Source: Rhodovulum marinum
GTDB lineage: Bacteria; Pseudomonadota; Alphaproteobacteria; Rhodobacterales; Rhodobacteraceae
DNA length: 64,000 bases
Direction: 5' to 3'
NCBI RefSeq assembly: GCF_004343075.1
Contig: NZ_SLXP01000012.1
Coordinates: forward strand, 33,320-97,319
How positions within the stretch are numbered: position 1 is the first letter of the stretch; every line of letters starts with the position of its first letter. This document shows positions 43,526-52,157 of this stretch, in pieces. Below the pieces are notes generated by a model. It saw only the letters and a list, made by a program, of their open reading frames with translations. It was not told the origin of the DNA and made no database searches. Made by a program: the position numbers and the translations under genes.

Positions 43526-43604
43526 GAGCTTTGAGACTGCGGGCACTATGCCTCCCCTCATTGCACAAAGAAAGCAAAAGCCCGTCGCATTGCGGCGGGT
43601 TTTT
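43526..43604 (+). ncRNA. Candidate small RNA paired with the Abi-family gene
   Basis: About 79 bases between the TTGACA promoter and a strong terminator, with no convincing ORF. Predicted pieces: a 5' hairpin (TGAG 43532-43535 with CTCA 43557-43560, enclosing GGCA 43542-43545 and TGCC 43549-43552), an unpaired A-rich stretch (ACAAAGAAAGCAAAA, about 43565-43579), then the terminator stem. Conserved RNAs near AbiF-type genes (the abiF RNA motif) are known, and RNA antitoxins have been reported for such HEPN toxins. Whether this RNA belongs to that class was not tested. Confidence 0.55.
43581..43604 (+). terminator. Intrinsic terminator of the small RNA
   Basis: CCCGTCGC (43581-43588), loop ATT, GCGGCGGG (43592-43599), then TTTTT. 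No upstream + strand protein gene is close, so it most likely ends the small RNA. Confidence 0.8.
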
Positions 43605-43747
43605 CAGTTTTCTAAACCAACTCCGACAAACCGTTTGATTGGCCGGTCGGCGATTGGATGCCTCTTGGTCTGACCTCATCACCCCGAAAAGCGAAAGTGG
43701 GCTTTTTGTCCTTTGGAACTCAGACCCTGATCCAAAGGAAAACCCCC

Positions 43748-46700
43748 ATGACCAAGCCCAATCCGGCAAACCCGCCTTTCCCAATCTCCGACGCTGATCT
43801 CGCCTCTGCGCTAGCGCAAATCGGCGCGGAGATCGACTACCAACCCCTGCGCAGTTCAGCGCTCGCGCGCATCATGCGCGAGACGTTTCATGGCAGCGAT
43901 GCCAGCGGCGCGTGGGACTGGCGCATGGCCTACGATCTGATGCAGGCGGCGGCTGTGCAGGCGCTGCTACGTGGCGACAACAGTGAGGATGATTACTCCG
44001 CCGCAAAACTCCTTGCGTCACGTCTCCTGACGGAAACGCGCCGGTCAGAGCAACAGATCCGGCTGCAGCAGTTTTCCACGCCGTTGCCTTTCGCGGCAAT
44101 GGCCGTGCGGGCGGCAGCCATTCGCAAGGGCGAGACCGTTCTGGAGCCCTCGGCTGGCACCGGCGCCTTGGCCGCTTTCGCCGCCCGGGCCGGTGCCACG
44201 CTTTTGCTCAATGAAATAGACCCCTTTCGCCAGAGCCTATTGCGCGCGGTCTTTGGCGGCGATGTGACGGGCCATGACGGTGAGCATATTGACGATCTGC
44301 TGCAGACGCCGGTTCTGCCCGACGTCGTGGTGATGAATCCGCCCTTCGCTTCCTCGGTCGATCGCTCGCGAGACAAGCACATCGCCGCCAAGCATCTCAT
44401 TGCGGCAGCGAAGCGTCTCGCGCCCGGTGGGCGGCTGGTGGCGATCATGCCGCCAGGATTCACGCCCGAACGCGATACCGCGCATTGGTCCCGCGCCTGC
44501 GGTCTCCTGACGCCGCGCTTGGCGCTGACGATGCCGGGGCAGGTCTACCGCAAGCTCGGGACCTCTGTCGAAACTCAGCTGATAGTCTTCGAAAAGGTGC
44601 AGGAGGACGGCGAGATGATCCGCGCCAGTGTCCGGGACTTGGATGAAGCCCTTCCTTGTATCGACGCCGTGGCCGCGACCCGGCTCGAGATACGCCCCGG
44701 CCAATGGGCTGAAGCAATCCCTCATGCTCGAGCAACCGTTCCATCATCTGCCCCGCGCAAGACCGTCGCTGCGCCTGTCGCCGCCTCCAAACCACGGGCC
44801 AATGCCGTCCGCCCGCTCTGCTTCACAAGCTTCGATGTCCCGCGCGACAACACCCCCGTCTCGGACATCTATGCGCGCTACCGCCCGCAACGAATCGAGA
44901 TTGCAGGCACGCAGGAACATCCCACGCCGTTGGTCGAGAGCATCGCCATGGCCTCTGTCGCGCCACCCGTGCCTTCGGGTGGCGCCAGCGCGGAATTGCG
45001 CCTGCCCGCGCGACTAATCGAGGAGGGGCACCTCTCGGAGGCGCAGCTCGAGACCATCATCATGGCGCATGATGCCCATGGGCGCGACCTGCCGGGGCGT
45101 TTTACGATCGATGACGACCAGACCAAGCTGACGCGCTCCGATGATGACCCGGACGCCAATGCTTATCGCCTCGGCTACTTCCTCGGTGACGGTACCGGCT
45201 GCGGCAAGGGGCGCGAATGCGCCGGGCTCATTCTGGTGAACTGGCTGGCCGGGCGCAGGAAGGCGATCTGGGTCTCCAAATCCGCCACGCTGATCGAAGA
45301 TGCCATCCGCGACTGGACCGATCTTGGCGGCTCGCCCGCCGACATCCAGCCGCTCTCCAAATGGAAACCGGACCAGCCCATCCCGATGGGCGATGGTATC
45401 CTTTTTGTCACCTACGCCACGCTGCGCTCGGCGGGCAAATGCGGCACCACGCGACTGAGCCAGATCCTCGCCTGGATAGGCGAAGACTTTGAAGGCGTCC
45501 TCGCTTTTGATGAGGCCCATGCGATGCAGAACGCTGCCGGGTCAGAGCAGGGCAGGGGGGTCAAACCCTCCCAGCAGGGCCTTGCGGGCCTCCGGCTGCA
45601 ATTGGCCGCTCCGCGCGCCCGCGTCTTCTATATTTCGGCCACGGGCGCCACGAGCGTCCACAACCTCGCCTATGCCGCACGACTGGGGCTCTGGGGGCAG
45701 GGCCCCGAATATCCCTTCCCGAGCCGCGAAGGTTTCGTCTCGGCGATGGAGGCAGGCGGTGTCGCCGCCATGGAGGTGGTCGCGCGCGATCTCAAGACGC
45801 TCGGGCTCTACACGGCCCGCGCCCTCAGCTTCGATGGGGTGGAGTATGACGTGCTCGAACACGCGCTCACCCCGGCCCAGATCGAGATCTACGATGCTTA
45901 TGCGACCGCGTTTCGGACGATCCACCACAATCTCGAGGCCGCGCTGACCGCGACCGGTGTCAACGATGCCTCGGGGGAGACCAATGCCTCGGCCGCACGC
46001 GCCTCGGCCAAGTCCCGCTTTGAGAGCACGAAGCAGCGCTTCTTCAACCATCTCCTGATGGGCATGAAAGCCCCGACCATCATCCGTGCCATCGAAGACG
46101 ACCTGGCAGTGGGCAACGCTTGCGTCATCCAGGTGGTTTCGACAGGCGAAAGCCTTCTGAAACGCCGGCTTGAGACGATGGACCCGGCGGACGAGCTGGT
46201 CGAGGGCGCGCTAACGCCGCGCGACTACGTCCTAGGATACCTCGAACAGGCTTTCCCGATCCACGCGCAAAAGCTGGTCGAGATCGACGGCACTATGGTG
46301 GCCGAGCCGCTCAGGGACGAGACCGGCGCGCTCGTTGTCTCGCGCGAGGCGCTCGCCCTACGAGATGCGGCCATGATGGAGTTGATGACGCTGGCTCCGA
46401 TCCCTTCGGCGCTCGATCAGATCCTCTGGGCTTTTGGCGACGAGGCCGTCGCTGAAGTCACGGGTCGGTCCATCCGGCCCCTCAAGGCCGCCGACGGCCA
46501 TCTCTTCATCGAGAAGCGCAGCCTCAGCAGTAATTCCTCCGAGACCCAAGCCTTCATGGATGGTGAGAAGAATATCCTGATTTTCTCGGACGCGGGTGGG
46601 ACGGGCCGGTCCTATCATGCGGCGCAAACGGCGAAGAACCAGAAGCGGCGGCGGCACTATCTTCTGGAGCCCGGCTGGCGCGCCGATGCGGCCATCCAGG

Positions 46701-48010
46701 GGCTGGGTCGCACACATCGCTCGGCCCAGGTCAGCGCACCCTTCTTCCGGGTCTGCACCTCCGATGTGCATGGCGAGAAGCGCTTCACCTCGACGATTGC
46801 CAAACGCCTCGACCAGCTGGGGGCCTTGACCAAGGGCCAGCGCGAAACCGGCTCGCAAGGCATGTTCCGCGAGGAGGACAATCTCGAAAGCCTGATCGCG
46901 CGGGCGGCATTGCGCGGGTATTTCGCCGATCTTGCCGTCGGGCGGGCCGAGGCGATGAGCTACGAGAGCTTCACCGACTGGACGGCCCTGCGGCTGATCG
47001 ACAAGGACGGGGTGCTGCTCGAAGAGCTTCCGCCGATCCAGCGGTTTCTGAACCGGGTGCTGGCCCTTCCCATCCACATGCAGAACGCGCTCTTTGTCGA
47101 GTTCATGCGCCGGATCGCCGATCAGACCGAGCGGGCGCGGGCCGCAGGCACGCTCGATCTCGGCGTCGAAACCCTGCGAGGCGAAAGGATCGAACAGGTC
47201 TCCACCGAAGATCTCTGGACCTGCCCGAAATCCGGCGCCGTGACGCGGATCATCGGGCTCGAGGTCACCGACCCGGTCCGTGTGCTGTCAGCGGATGACG
47301 CCCTGTCGCGCAATCCCGACAAGCTCCCCATGGTCAATCGCGCCTCCGGCCGCGCGGCGCTCATCTCGGCGCGGCCCATGCAGATGTATGACGAGGACGT
47401 CGTCACGCTGATGCGCAAGGCGGTGCGGCCAAACGGGTCGAGCTACCTGGAGGAGGCGCGGTTCGGGTCTTCTGCCTGGGAAGAGATCAGCAAGCCTGAG
47501 TTTGCGCGGCTTTGGGATGCCGAGGCTGCGTCCCTGCCAAAAACCACCACGACCAAGCTCTATCTGCTGACCGGGCTTCTGCTACCGATCTGGAAGGACA
47601 TCCCGACCACCAATGAGCGCATCTATCGGGTCACGCCGGATGGGGCGACCGCCATGATCGGGCGCACGCTGAGCGAAGAAGGGGCGGCCGCGCTGCGCTC
47701 CCGCTTCCTCGTCTCCAACCCGCAAACACCGCAGGAGATGATGACCGTCGCTCTTGGCACTACAGCGCCTGTCGATATTGGCCGGGGTCTGACCCTGACC
47801 CGTCGCCGTGTCGCAGGCGAGATGCGCCTCGAGCTGGGCGGTGCGGATCGGGGTATGATCGAAAGCCTCAAAGCGCTTGGCTGTTTCACCGAGATCATCG
47901 CCTTCCAGTTGCGGGTGTTCCTCCCGCATGGGGACGGTGTCGACACGGTCAGCATTCTGGCACGGATCGTGGGGCAGGGAACCCCCAGAGCGGCGGACCA
48001 AGCCGCCTGA
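43748..48010 (+). CDS. Methylase-helicase of the strawberry-notch family
   Basis: 1420 residues from the ATG at 43748 (AAAGGAAAACCCCC upstream). N-terminal ~330 residues: Rossmann methyltransferase with VLEPSAGTGALAAFAARAGA (SAM site) and VVMNPPF (NPPF catalytic motif of N6-adenine methylases). Then a superfamily 2 helicase: Walker A GDGTGCGKGRECAG, DEAH box AFDEAHAMQN, and motif VI in AIQGLGRTHRSAQ, with the Sno C-terminal domain. Such genes are frequent on alphaproteobacterial plasmids and phages; exact function is unknown, perhaps protecting or remodelling plasmid DNA. Largest gene of the window. Confidence 0.92.
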   Translation: MTKPNPANPPFPISDADLASALAQIGAEIDYQPLRSSALARIMRETFHGSDASGAWDWRMAYDLMQAAAVQALLRGDNSEDDYSAAKLLASRLLTETRRSEQQIRLQQFSTPLPFAAMAVRAAAIRKGETVLEPSAGTGALAAFAARAGATLLLNEIDPFRQSLLRAVFGGDVTGHDGEHIDDLLQTPVLPDVVVMNPPFASSVDRSRDKHIAAKHLIAAAKRLAPGGRLVAIMPPGFTPERDTAHWSRACGLLTPRLALTMPGQVYRKLGTSVETQLIVFEKVQEDGEMIRASVRDLDEALPCIDAVAATRLEIRPGQWAEAIPHARATVPSSAPRKTVAAPVAASKPRANAVRPLCFTSFDVPRDNTPVSDIYARYRPQRIEIAGTQEHPTPLVESIAMASVAPPVPSGGASAELRLPARLIEEGHLSEAQLETIIMAHDAHGRDLPGRFTIDDDQTKLTRSDDDPDANAYRLGYFLGDGTGCGKGRECAGLILVNWLAGRRKAIWVSKSATLIEDAIRDWTDLGGSPADIQPLSKWKPDQPIPMGDGILFVTYATLRSAGKCGTTRLSQILAWIGEDFEGVLAFDEAHAMQNAAGSEQGRGVKPSQQGLAGLRLQLAAPRARVFYISATGATSVHNLAYAARLGLWGQGPEYPFPSREGFVSAMEAGGVAAMEVVARDLKTLGLYTARALSFDGVEYDVLEHALTPAQIEIYDAYATAFRTIHHNLEAALTATGVNDASGETNASAARASAKSRFESTKQRFFNHLLMGMKAPTIIRAIEDDLAVGNACVIQVVSTGESLLKRRLETMDPADELVEGALTPRDYVLGYLEQAFPIHAQKLVEIDGTMVAEPLRDETGALVVSREALALRDAAMMELMTLAPIPSALDQILWAFGDEAVAEVTGRSIRPLKAADGHLFIEKRSLSSNSSETQAFMDGEKNILIFSDAGGTGRSYHAAQTAKNQKRRRHYLLEPGWRADAAIQGLGRTHRSAQVSAPFFRVCTSDVHGEKRFTSTIAKRLDQLGALTKGQRETGSQGMFREEDNLESLIARAALRGYFADLAVGRAEAMSYESFTDWTALRLIDKDGVLLEELPPIQRFLNRVLALPIHMQNALFVEFMRRIADQTERARAAGTLDLGVETLRGERIEQVSTEDLWTCPKSGAVTRIIGLEVTDPVRVLSADDALSRNPDKLPMVNRASGRAALISARPMQMYDEDVVTLMRKAVRPNGSSYLEEARFGSSAWEEISKPEFARLWDAEAASLPKTTTTKLYLLTGLLLPIWKDIPTTNERIYRVTPDGATAMIGRTLSEEGAAALRSRFLVSNPQTPQEMMTVALGTTAPVDIGRGLTLTRRRVAGEMRLELGGADRGMIESLKALGCFTEIIAFQLRVFLPHGDGVDTVSILARIVGQGTPRAADQAA

Positions 48011-48136
48011 AAAGTCAAAGAGGGCTTTGGGTCGGGCGTCGCGGATCGGGATTTGACCGGTCTGCGCGTTCCTGGTGCGCGGGCAGGCCAATGGCACGCC
48101 TGCGCGCGCCCCAAATTCAGACAAGAGGACAGACCC

Positions 48137-48523
48137 ATGACCAATCCCCAGATCGACTATGCCGCAATGGCGGCTCAGTGGCGCGCCGAGCGCGAAACCA
48201 CCCTGAAAGCAACCCGAGCGGAACTGATCGCGCAATTGCGCGCGCTTGGCATCAACGAGGTCACCGCCGAATACGAAGGCTATGGCGACTCTGGCAATGT
48301 CGAGGACGTGAATGTGCAGCCTGCGGAGGTCAAACTGCCGGAAGCGCTTGTCACCGCCGTGGGCGATTTCGCCTGGTCACTCGCCTATCACTATCATCCG
48401 GGGTTCGAGAACAACGAGGGCGGCTATGGCACGCTGACCTGGGACATTGCAGCAGACAGCATCACCCTCGATCACGCCGACCGCTATGTCGAATGCTCGC
48501 ACAGCTATGACGAGGGGCTTTGA
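48137..48523 (+). CDS. Hypothetical plasmid protein (DUF6878-like)
   Basis: 128 residues from the ATG at 48137 (AAGAGGACAGACCC upstream). N-terminal helix (MAAQWRAERETTLKATRAEL), then INEVTAEYEGYGDSGNVEDV and a C-terminal aromatic/acidic part YHYHPGFENNEGGYGTLTWD. This recurring plasmid family is one I associate with DUF6878; function unknown. One base separates it from the next gene, so they form an operon. Confidence 0.75.
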   Translation: MTNPQIDYAAMAAQWRAERETTLKATRAELIAQLRALGINEVTAEYEGYGDSGNVEDVNVQPAEVKLPEALVTAVGDFAWSLAYHYHPGFENNEGGYGTLTWDIAADSITLDHADRYVECSHSYDEGL

Positions 48524-48524
48524 G

Positions 48525-48977
48525 ATGGCCCATCCGCTTCATCATGCCGAAAGCTCTGCCCGGAAGTTCGGCGGGGTGCCGTCTGACTATCAGGCCGTCC
48601 ACGATTGGTTTGACGCCTCGAAAGAACACCTCGCGCTCTTCACGCACCGGGCCTTGCGCCACCATACCCAAGGTCTGTTCGATGCTGAACGTGTCTTCGG
48701 TCTGACCCTGACCAATAGCGCAGGTCGGGACATCCCCGTGCGCTGGATCGGCGAGCAGCATGTTCGAGAAGACTGTCAGGGCCGTATCCCGAGTATGGCT
48801 GACTGGCTGCGACGAATCCAGCCCGAGCCATGGATGGCCAATGGCCATATCGAGCAGCACGTCAGCGGGGAGCCCTGCGGCGATCCAAGGGTTGCCTGGG
48901 CCTCCGAGGTCGCCGCCGGACGAACGGTTCTTGGCCTGAAAGATTGGATGGCGGCGCGCGCGACGCAAGCCACGTAA
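48525..48977 (+). CDS. Hypothetical plasmid protein (DUF6915-like)
   Basis: 150 residues starting MAHPLHHAESSARKFGG, then DYQAVHDWFDASKEHLALFTHRALRHHTQGLFDAERVFG-type text rich in His, and IPSMADWLRRIQPEPWM. The conserved HRALRHHTQG core suggests a metal- or nucleic-acid-binding site, but no function is known. Paired with the preceding gene; a terminator follows. Confidence 0.78.
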   Translation: MAHPLHHAESSARKFGGVPSDYQAVHDWFDASKEHLALFTHRALRHHTQGLFDAERVFGLTLTNSAGRDIPVRWIGEQHVREDCQGRIPSMADWLRRIQPEPWMANGHIEQHVSGEPCGDPRVAWASEVAAGRTVLGLKDWMAARATQAT

Positions 48978-49020
48978 AGCGCCTGACAGCTCTCGGTCGT
49001 TTGCCAAACGAATGCTGCAT

Positions 49021-49050
49021 AGAAGCCCGGTCGGAAGATCGGGCTTCTTG
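49021..49050 (+). terminator. Intrinsic terminator
   Basis: AGAAGCCCGG...TCGGGCTTCT hairpin followed by a short T-rich run; ends the two-gene unit before it. Confidence 0.6.
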
Positions 49051-49086
49051 CGGCGTTTACCCACCATTCTTCTTAAGGAGCTTCGC

Positions 49087-49389
49087 ATGACACTCGATGA
49101 CATCAAGGCGGCCGTCGATGCCGGCCAAACCGTGCACTGGCCCAATACTGGCTACGTTGTCTACAAGGACCGGCTCGGTCAGTACCTCATCACCTATGTG
49201 CCGAATGGTAGCTGCATCGGTCTGACCGACCGGGGCGGGCACGGGTTGAACGGGGAAGAGGCGGAGTTCTTCATCGCGCGATCGAAGGACAGCGCGGAAA
49301 ATCCGGGCAGTCCAACAAGATCAGAAGGGCAGGGGAGGGGCGTTGTACCCGGAGGCGCGGGGGCATTCCCACTCGGACGGCAGCTCTGA
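49087..49389 (+). CDS. Small plasmid protein
   Basis: 100 residues from the ATG at 49087 with AAGGAGCTTCGC upstream. The first ~65 residues look folded (MTLDDIKAAVDAGQTVHWPN, YVVYKDRLGQYLITYVPNG). The remainder is Gly/Pro-rich and may be poorly structured. The family is unknown to me. The clear ribosome site supports coding. Confidence 0.65.
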   Translation: MTLDDIKAAVDAGQTVHWPNTGYVVYKDRLGQYLITYVPNGSCIGLTDRGGHGLNGEEAEFFIARSKDSAENPGSPTRSEGQGRGVVPGGAGAFPLGRQL

Positions 49390-49514
49390 CCCGTGCGCGG
49401 GGCTGAAAGGAAAGCAGGCTTTCTGATTTGTGATCCCTCAAGGGGTCGAGAAAGCAATCCCGGATGCGCTGGCAAGAACGTCAGGCACCGGCCAATCCAA
49501 GAAGGAACTATCCC

Positions 49515-50243
49515 ATGTTCGCAGGAACCCTCACCCGCAATGTCGAGACCGCCGCCGCTGAATACACCGGCATGATCCACTCGACGCGCTTTGACATCGC
49601 CATCCAGCTCGAGGCACGGGCCAAGATGTCCGAACGCAGCCCGGATTACGACGTGACGGCGATCAACAAGTCGGGCCGCAAGGTCCGCATCGGCACGGCC
49701 TGGAACGAAACCGGCACGACCAGCGGCAACCCCTACATCTCCATGCAGATCGATGTCGGCCTTGGTCCCTTCCGGGTCAACGCGGTGCAGACGAAAGAGG
49801 CGCGCGCGGCCAAGAGCGGCGAATTCGAGATCATCCCTCTGGTCTCGAACGGCCTGATGAAATCCGGCTCGATCTCGGGCGAGCTCACCGCCATGGACGC
49901 CGACAACGCCTTCACCGGCTACATCGCCAACATGATGTTCGATCTGGAGTTCATGCTGATCGAGAACAGCTACAAGACCGAGGAGACCCACCCCGATTAC
50001 CGCATCGAAGTCAGCTCGCCCCGGGGCACGCCGATCCGCGTCGGCTCGGCCTGGATGGCCAAGAGCAGCCGCACGGGCAATGACTACCTGTCGCTGCTGA
50101 TCAACACGCCTGATGGCGACCTGCGTGTCAACGCCGTCCAGAACGAAGAACAGCGCGGTGGCCAGACTTTCTCGATCATTCCGTTCATCGACAGCGGTGA
50201 TCAAGCGCAAGACGCGGGCGCGGGGCTGTCGCTGGTTGCCTGA
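49515..50243 (+). CDS. DUF736 protein with two tandem domains
   Basis: 242 residues. DUF736 is usually a single ~100-residue domain; here the pattern occurs twice: SPDYDVTAINKSGRKVRIGTAW/GNPYISMQIDVGLGPFRVNAVQ in the first half and HPDYRIEVSSPRGTPIRVGSAW/GNDYLSLLINTPDGDLRVNAVQ in the second. The halves are well diverged, so duplication is old or each half has its own role. Abundant on alphaproteobacterial plasmids near transfer genes; function unknown. A strong terminator follows. Confidence 0.88.
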   Translation: MFAGTLTRNVETAAAEYTGMIHSTRFDIAIQLEARAKMSERSPDYDVTAINKSGRKVRIGTAWNETGTTSGNPYISMQIDVGLGPFRVNAVQTKEARAAKSGEFEIIPLVSNGLMKSGSISGELTAMDADNAFTGYIANMMFDLEFMLIENSYKTEETHPDYRIEVSSPRGTPIRVGSAWMAKSSRTGNDYLSLLINTPDGDLRVNAVQNEEQRGGQTFSIIPFIDSGDQAQDAGAGLSLVA

Positions 50244-50273
50244 TCAGCGCGCGAGGTGAGACGATCTGAACCG

Positions 50274-50307
50274 AAAGGGGAGCCGTGGGATCACGGTTCC
50301 CCTTTTT
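50274..50307. terminator. Strong terminator, probably bidirectional
   Basis: AAAGGGGAGCCGTG pairs with CACGGTTCCCCTTT around a GGAT loop, with TTTTT after it on the plus strand. Insulates the DUF736 gene from the convergent CBASS operon. Confidence 0.8.
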
Positions 50308-50475
50308 CTGTGCTGATAGGGTGTAGATACGCACTTGAGTTTGTTGAGTGCCGAACCGCCCTACTGTGGTTCTCAGGATTATGCGCCGCCGTTGCCTCAC
50401 GTCTAAAACAACCATCCGCCACAGTCACTCGGTTCCAACTCGGTTCACATCATACAATGAGATTAACAGCGGATT

Positions 50476-50952
50476 TTAGCGTTGTCGTTGAAGGCTGCGC
50501 CTCAACGCACGGTTGCTCTCGTTTGGGTCATCCTCTCCAGGGTGCTTCCCTCCGCCCTTCCATTCGTCCGATGCAAGCCATTCCTCGAAATAGATCAGCC
50601 AGAGGTGGGTCCAGGGGATAATGGTGAGGTCCAGACGCTTGCTGGCGTCCCATTGTCCGGTTCCGGGCAGATAGAGACAGAGCCGATCAGGGTCATGGTA
50701 GATATGTGGCAGGTCGCGTTCACCGGCGAGCAACCTCAAGTCAGGATCTACAACCCGAACGTCCGGCGTTCCGTCCCTCTCCAGGACAAGGGTGACCTGA
50801 TACGTCCGAGAAAGCGGCGTAGGTTGTGCGTGAAAATGCCATTCCAACCGGCGCGGACCGAGCACCCCCTCGCCGGCTACTGTCTTGGACTTCTGCAGGA
50901 ACAGGTACTGCTGGGGCAGTGTCAGCCGGTTTCTTGTGGTCGATCCCGCCAT
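50476..50952 (-). CDS. E2-like protein of a CBASS operon (type II, E2-only)
   Basis: 158 residues with a single Cys (about residue 92) in DRLCLYLPGTGQW. It is followed by the family block IIPWTHLWLIYFEEWLASDEW and GGGKH near the C-terminus. This matches the stand-alone E2-like proteins of short type II CBASS, where the Cys links to the C-terminus of the CD-NTase and raises its activity. No E1 or deubiquitinase-like (Cap3) gene is present. It is 5 bases after the CD-NTase gene. Confidence 0.85.
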   Translation of the reverse strand: MAGSTTRNRLTLPQQYLFLQKSKTVAGEGVLGPRRLEWHFHAQPTPLSRTYQVTLVLERDGTPDVRVVDPDLRLLAGERDLPHIYHDPDRLCLYLPGTGQWDASKRLDLTIIPWTHLWLIYFEEWLASDEWKGGGKHPGEDDPNESNRALRRSLQRQR

Positions 50953-50957
50953 CGCGC

Positions 50958-52157
50958 TTAGTCCCCGAAAAACTCGTTCTTGGGAACGGGCGTCGACGCG
51001 GCCGATTTTTGGGTGGTCAGGCCAACACCCGCACCAAGCACGAGTGCCCCCGTCTTTCGCCCCTCGTTCAGCGCATCCATCCGCCGGTTCATGGTCCGGG
51101 CAACAAGTTTGTCACCCAGGCTGTCCTTCATGGAGCCTACAATCGCGTCGAGGCCAACGAGGTCACGCAGGGATTCGAAATCCGCAAGCGCCTTGCTGTG
51201 CCACTTGTAGAAGGCTTCGACCCGCGCGGGTTCTTCATTCCAACGCTCGGCAAAATTTTCACCTTCGGTGGTCTCGTTCCAGACCGCGTAGATCTGACGG
51301 CCATTTACTAGGGGCCGCTCGATGAAGACCGGCATCAGGCGGATCGTGTCGATCAACACCTGGAGTTCGTCTGCGAAAACGTGGCGCCTGACGCACATCT
51401 CATAGGATCGCATGGCCAAGGTCGTGATGATGATCGAGATCGGTGCGATCTCCTCCTGAACATGCAGGAATTCCAGATCCCGGTGACGCTTTAGGAGTTG
51501 CACGGTCCGCCGCAGAATGCCCTTGACGGACTGACGTACCGGGAAAGGCTCGGTCGTCGCCGCATCGCGCTGCGCCGCGATGATCGACTGCGTCATCTGC
51601 GGGACTAGGGCCGCCCTTTCGTCGAAAAGGGTCCGATAGGCCCGAGGATTCGTCGCGTGCCAATCCCGAAGCTTGCGATCGGGTACCAGCTCACCGCCGT
51701 TCATGCAGTTCGGGTTGGCAATGGTCGGGGAGATGTCGAGGTGAAAATCGCCGGCGTAGTTCAGGCGCCAGCAGCGCTTCTTTTCTTCCAGGATAGAGGC
51801 ATAGTAGGCGTGCTCGCGCAGGCGCTTGCCGATCGCGGCCTTCAGGCGTGCCGGTGCGATTTCCGGGCCGAGGCCGAGGATGAAGCTGATCAGGTCGACA
51901 TCGAACTCGTCGCGCCCGATCGGTTTGATCGAGGTGCCGAGTGCGCCGGAGCCGTGCAGGTAGACATGGAGGGAAGCAAGCATCGGGTCGCTCGATCCGG
52001 CCAACCAGTCTGCGACGGCTTCGTAACTGGTACGCGCCTTCTCGAACTGGGTCTGGGTCCATTCCAGCTCCTGGCAGATTTCTTCAAGGATCGTGAAGAC
52101 CTGCGCCCGCCGCTGAATGGCGGTATCGGTGAGGGGGTGCGAGAAGATCTGGTTCAT
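50958..52157 (-). CDS. CD-NTase (cGAS/DncV-like nucleotidyltransferase) of CBASS
   Basis: 399 residues. Active site: GS motif in HGSGALGTSIKPIG (about residues 69-78), acidic pair in EFDVDL (Asp86, Asp88) and the third Asp in GDFHLDISPT (about 141). Such enzymes make cyclic oligonucleotides on phage infection to switch on the effector, here the CapV phospholipase. The C-terminus ends NEFFGD with a Gly near the end, the region conjugated by E2 partners in related systems. It overlaps capV by 4 bases. The nucleotide product cannot be told from sequence. Confidence 0.92.
   Translation of the reverse strand: MNQIFSHPLTDTAIQRRAQVFTILEEICQELEWTQTQFEKARTSYEAVADWLAGSSDPMLASLHVYLHGSGALGTSIKPIGRDEFDVDLISFILGLGPEIAPARLKAAIGKRLREHAYYASILEEKKRCWRLNYAGDFHLDISPTIANPNCMNGGELVPDRKLRDWHATNPRAYRTLFDERAALVPQMTQSIIAAQRDAATTEPFPVRQSVKGILRRTVQLLKRHRDLEFLHVQEEIAPISIIITTLAMRSYEMCVRRHVFADELQVLIDTIRLMPVFIERPLVNGRQIYAVWNETTEGENFAERWNEEPARVEAFYKWHSKALADFESLRDLVGLDAIVGSMKDSLGDKLVARTMNRRMDALNEGRKTGALVLGAGVGLTTQKSAASTPVPKNEFFGD

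Noticed and set aside
43526..43604. Retron msr-msd or CRISPR-like RNA as an alternative for the small RNA
   Set aside because: No reverse transcriptase gene and no repeats nearby; the Abi-family neighbour makes an Abi-linked RNA more likely.
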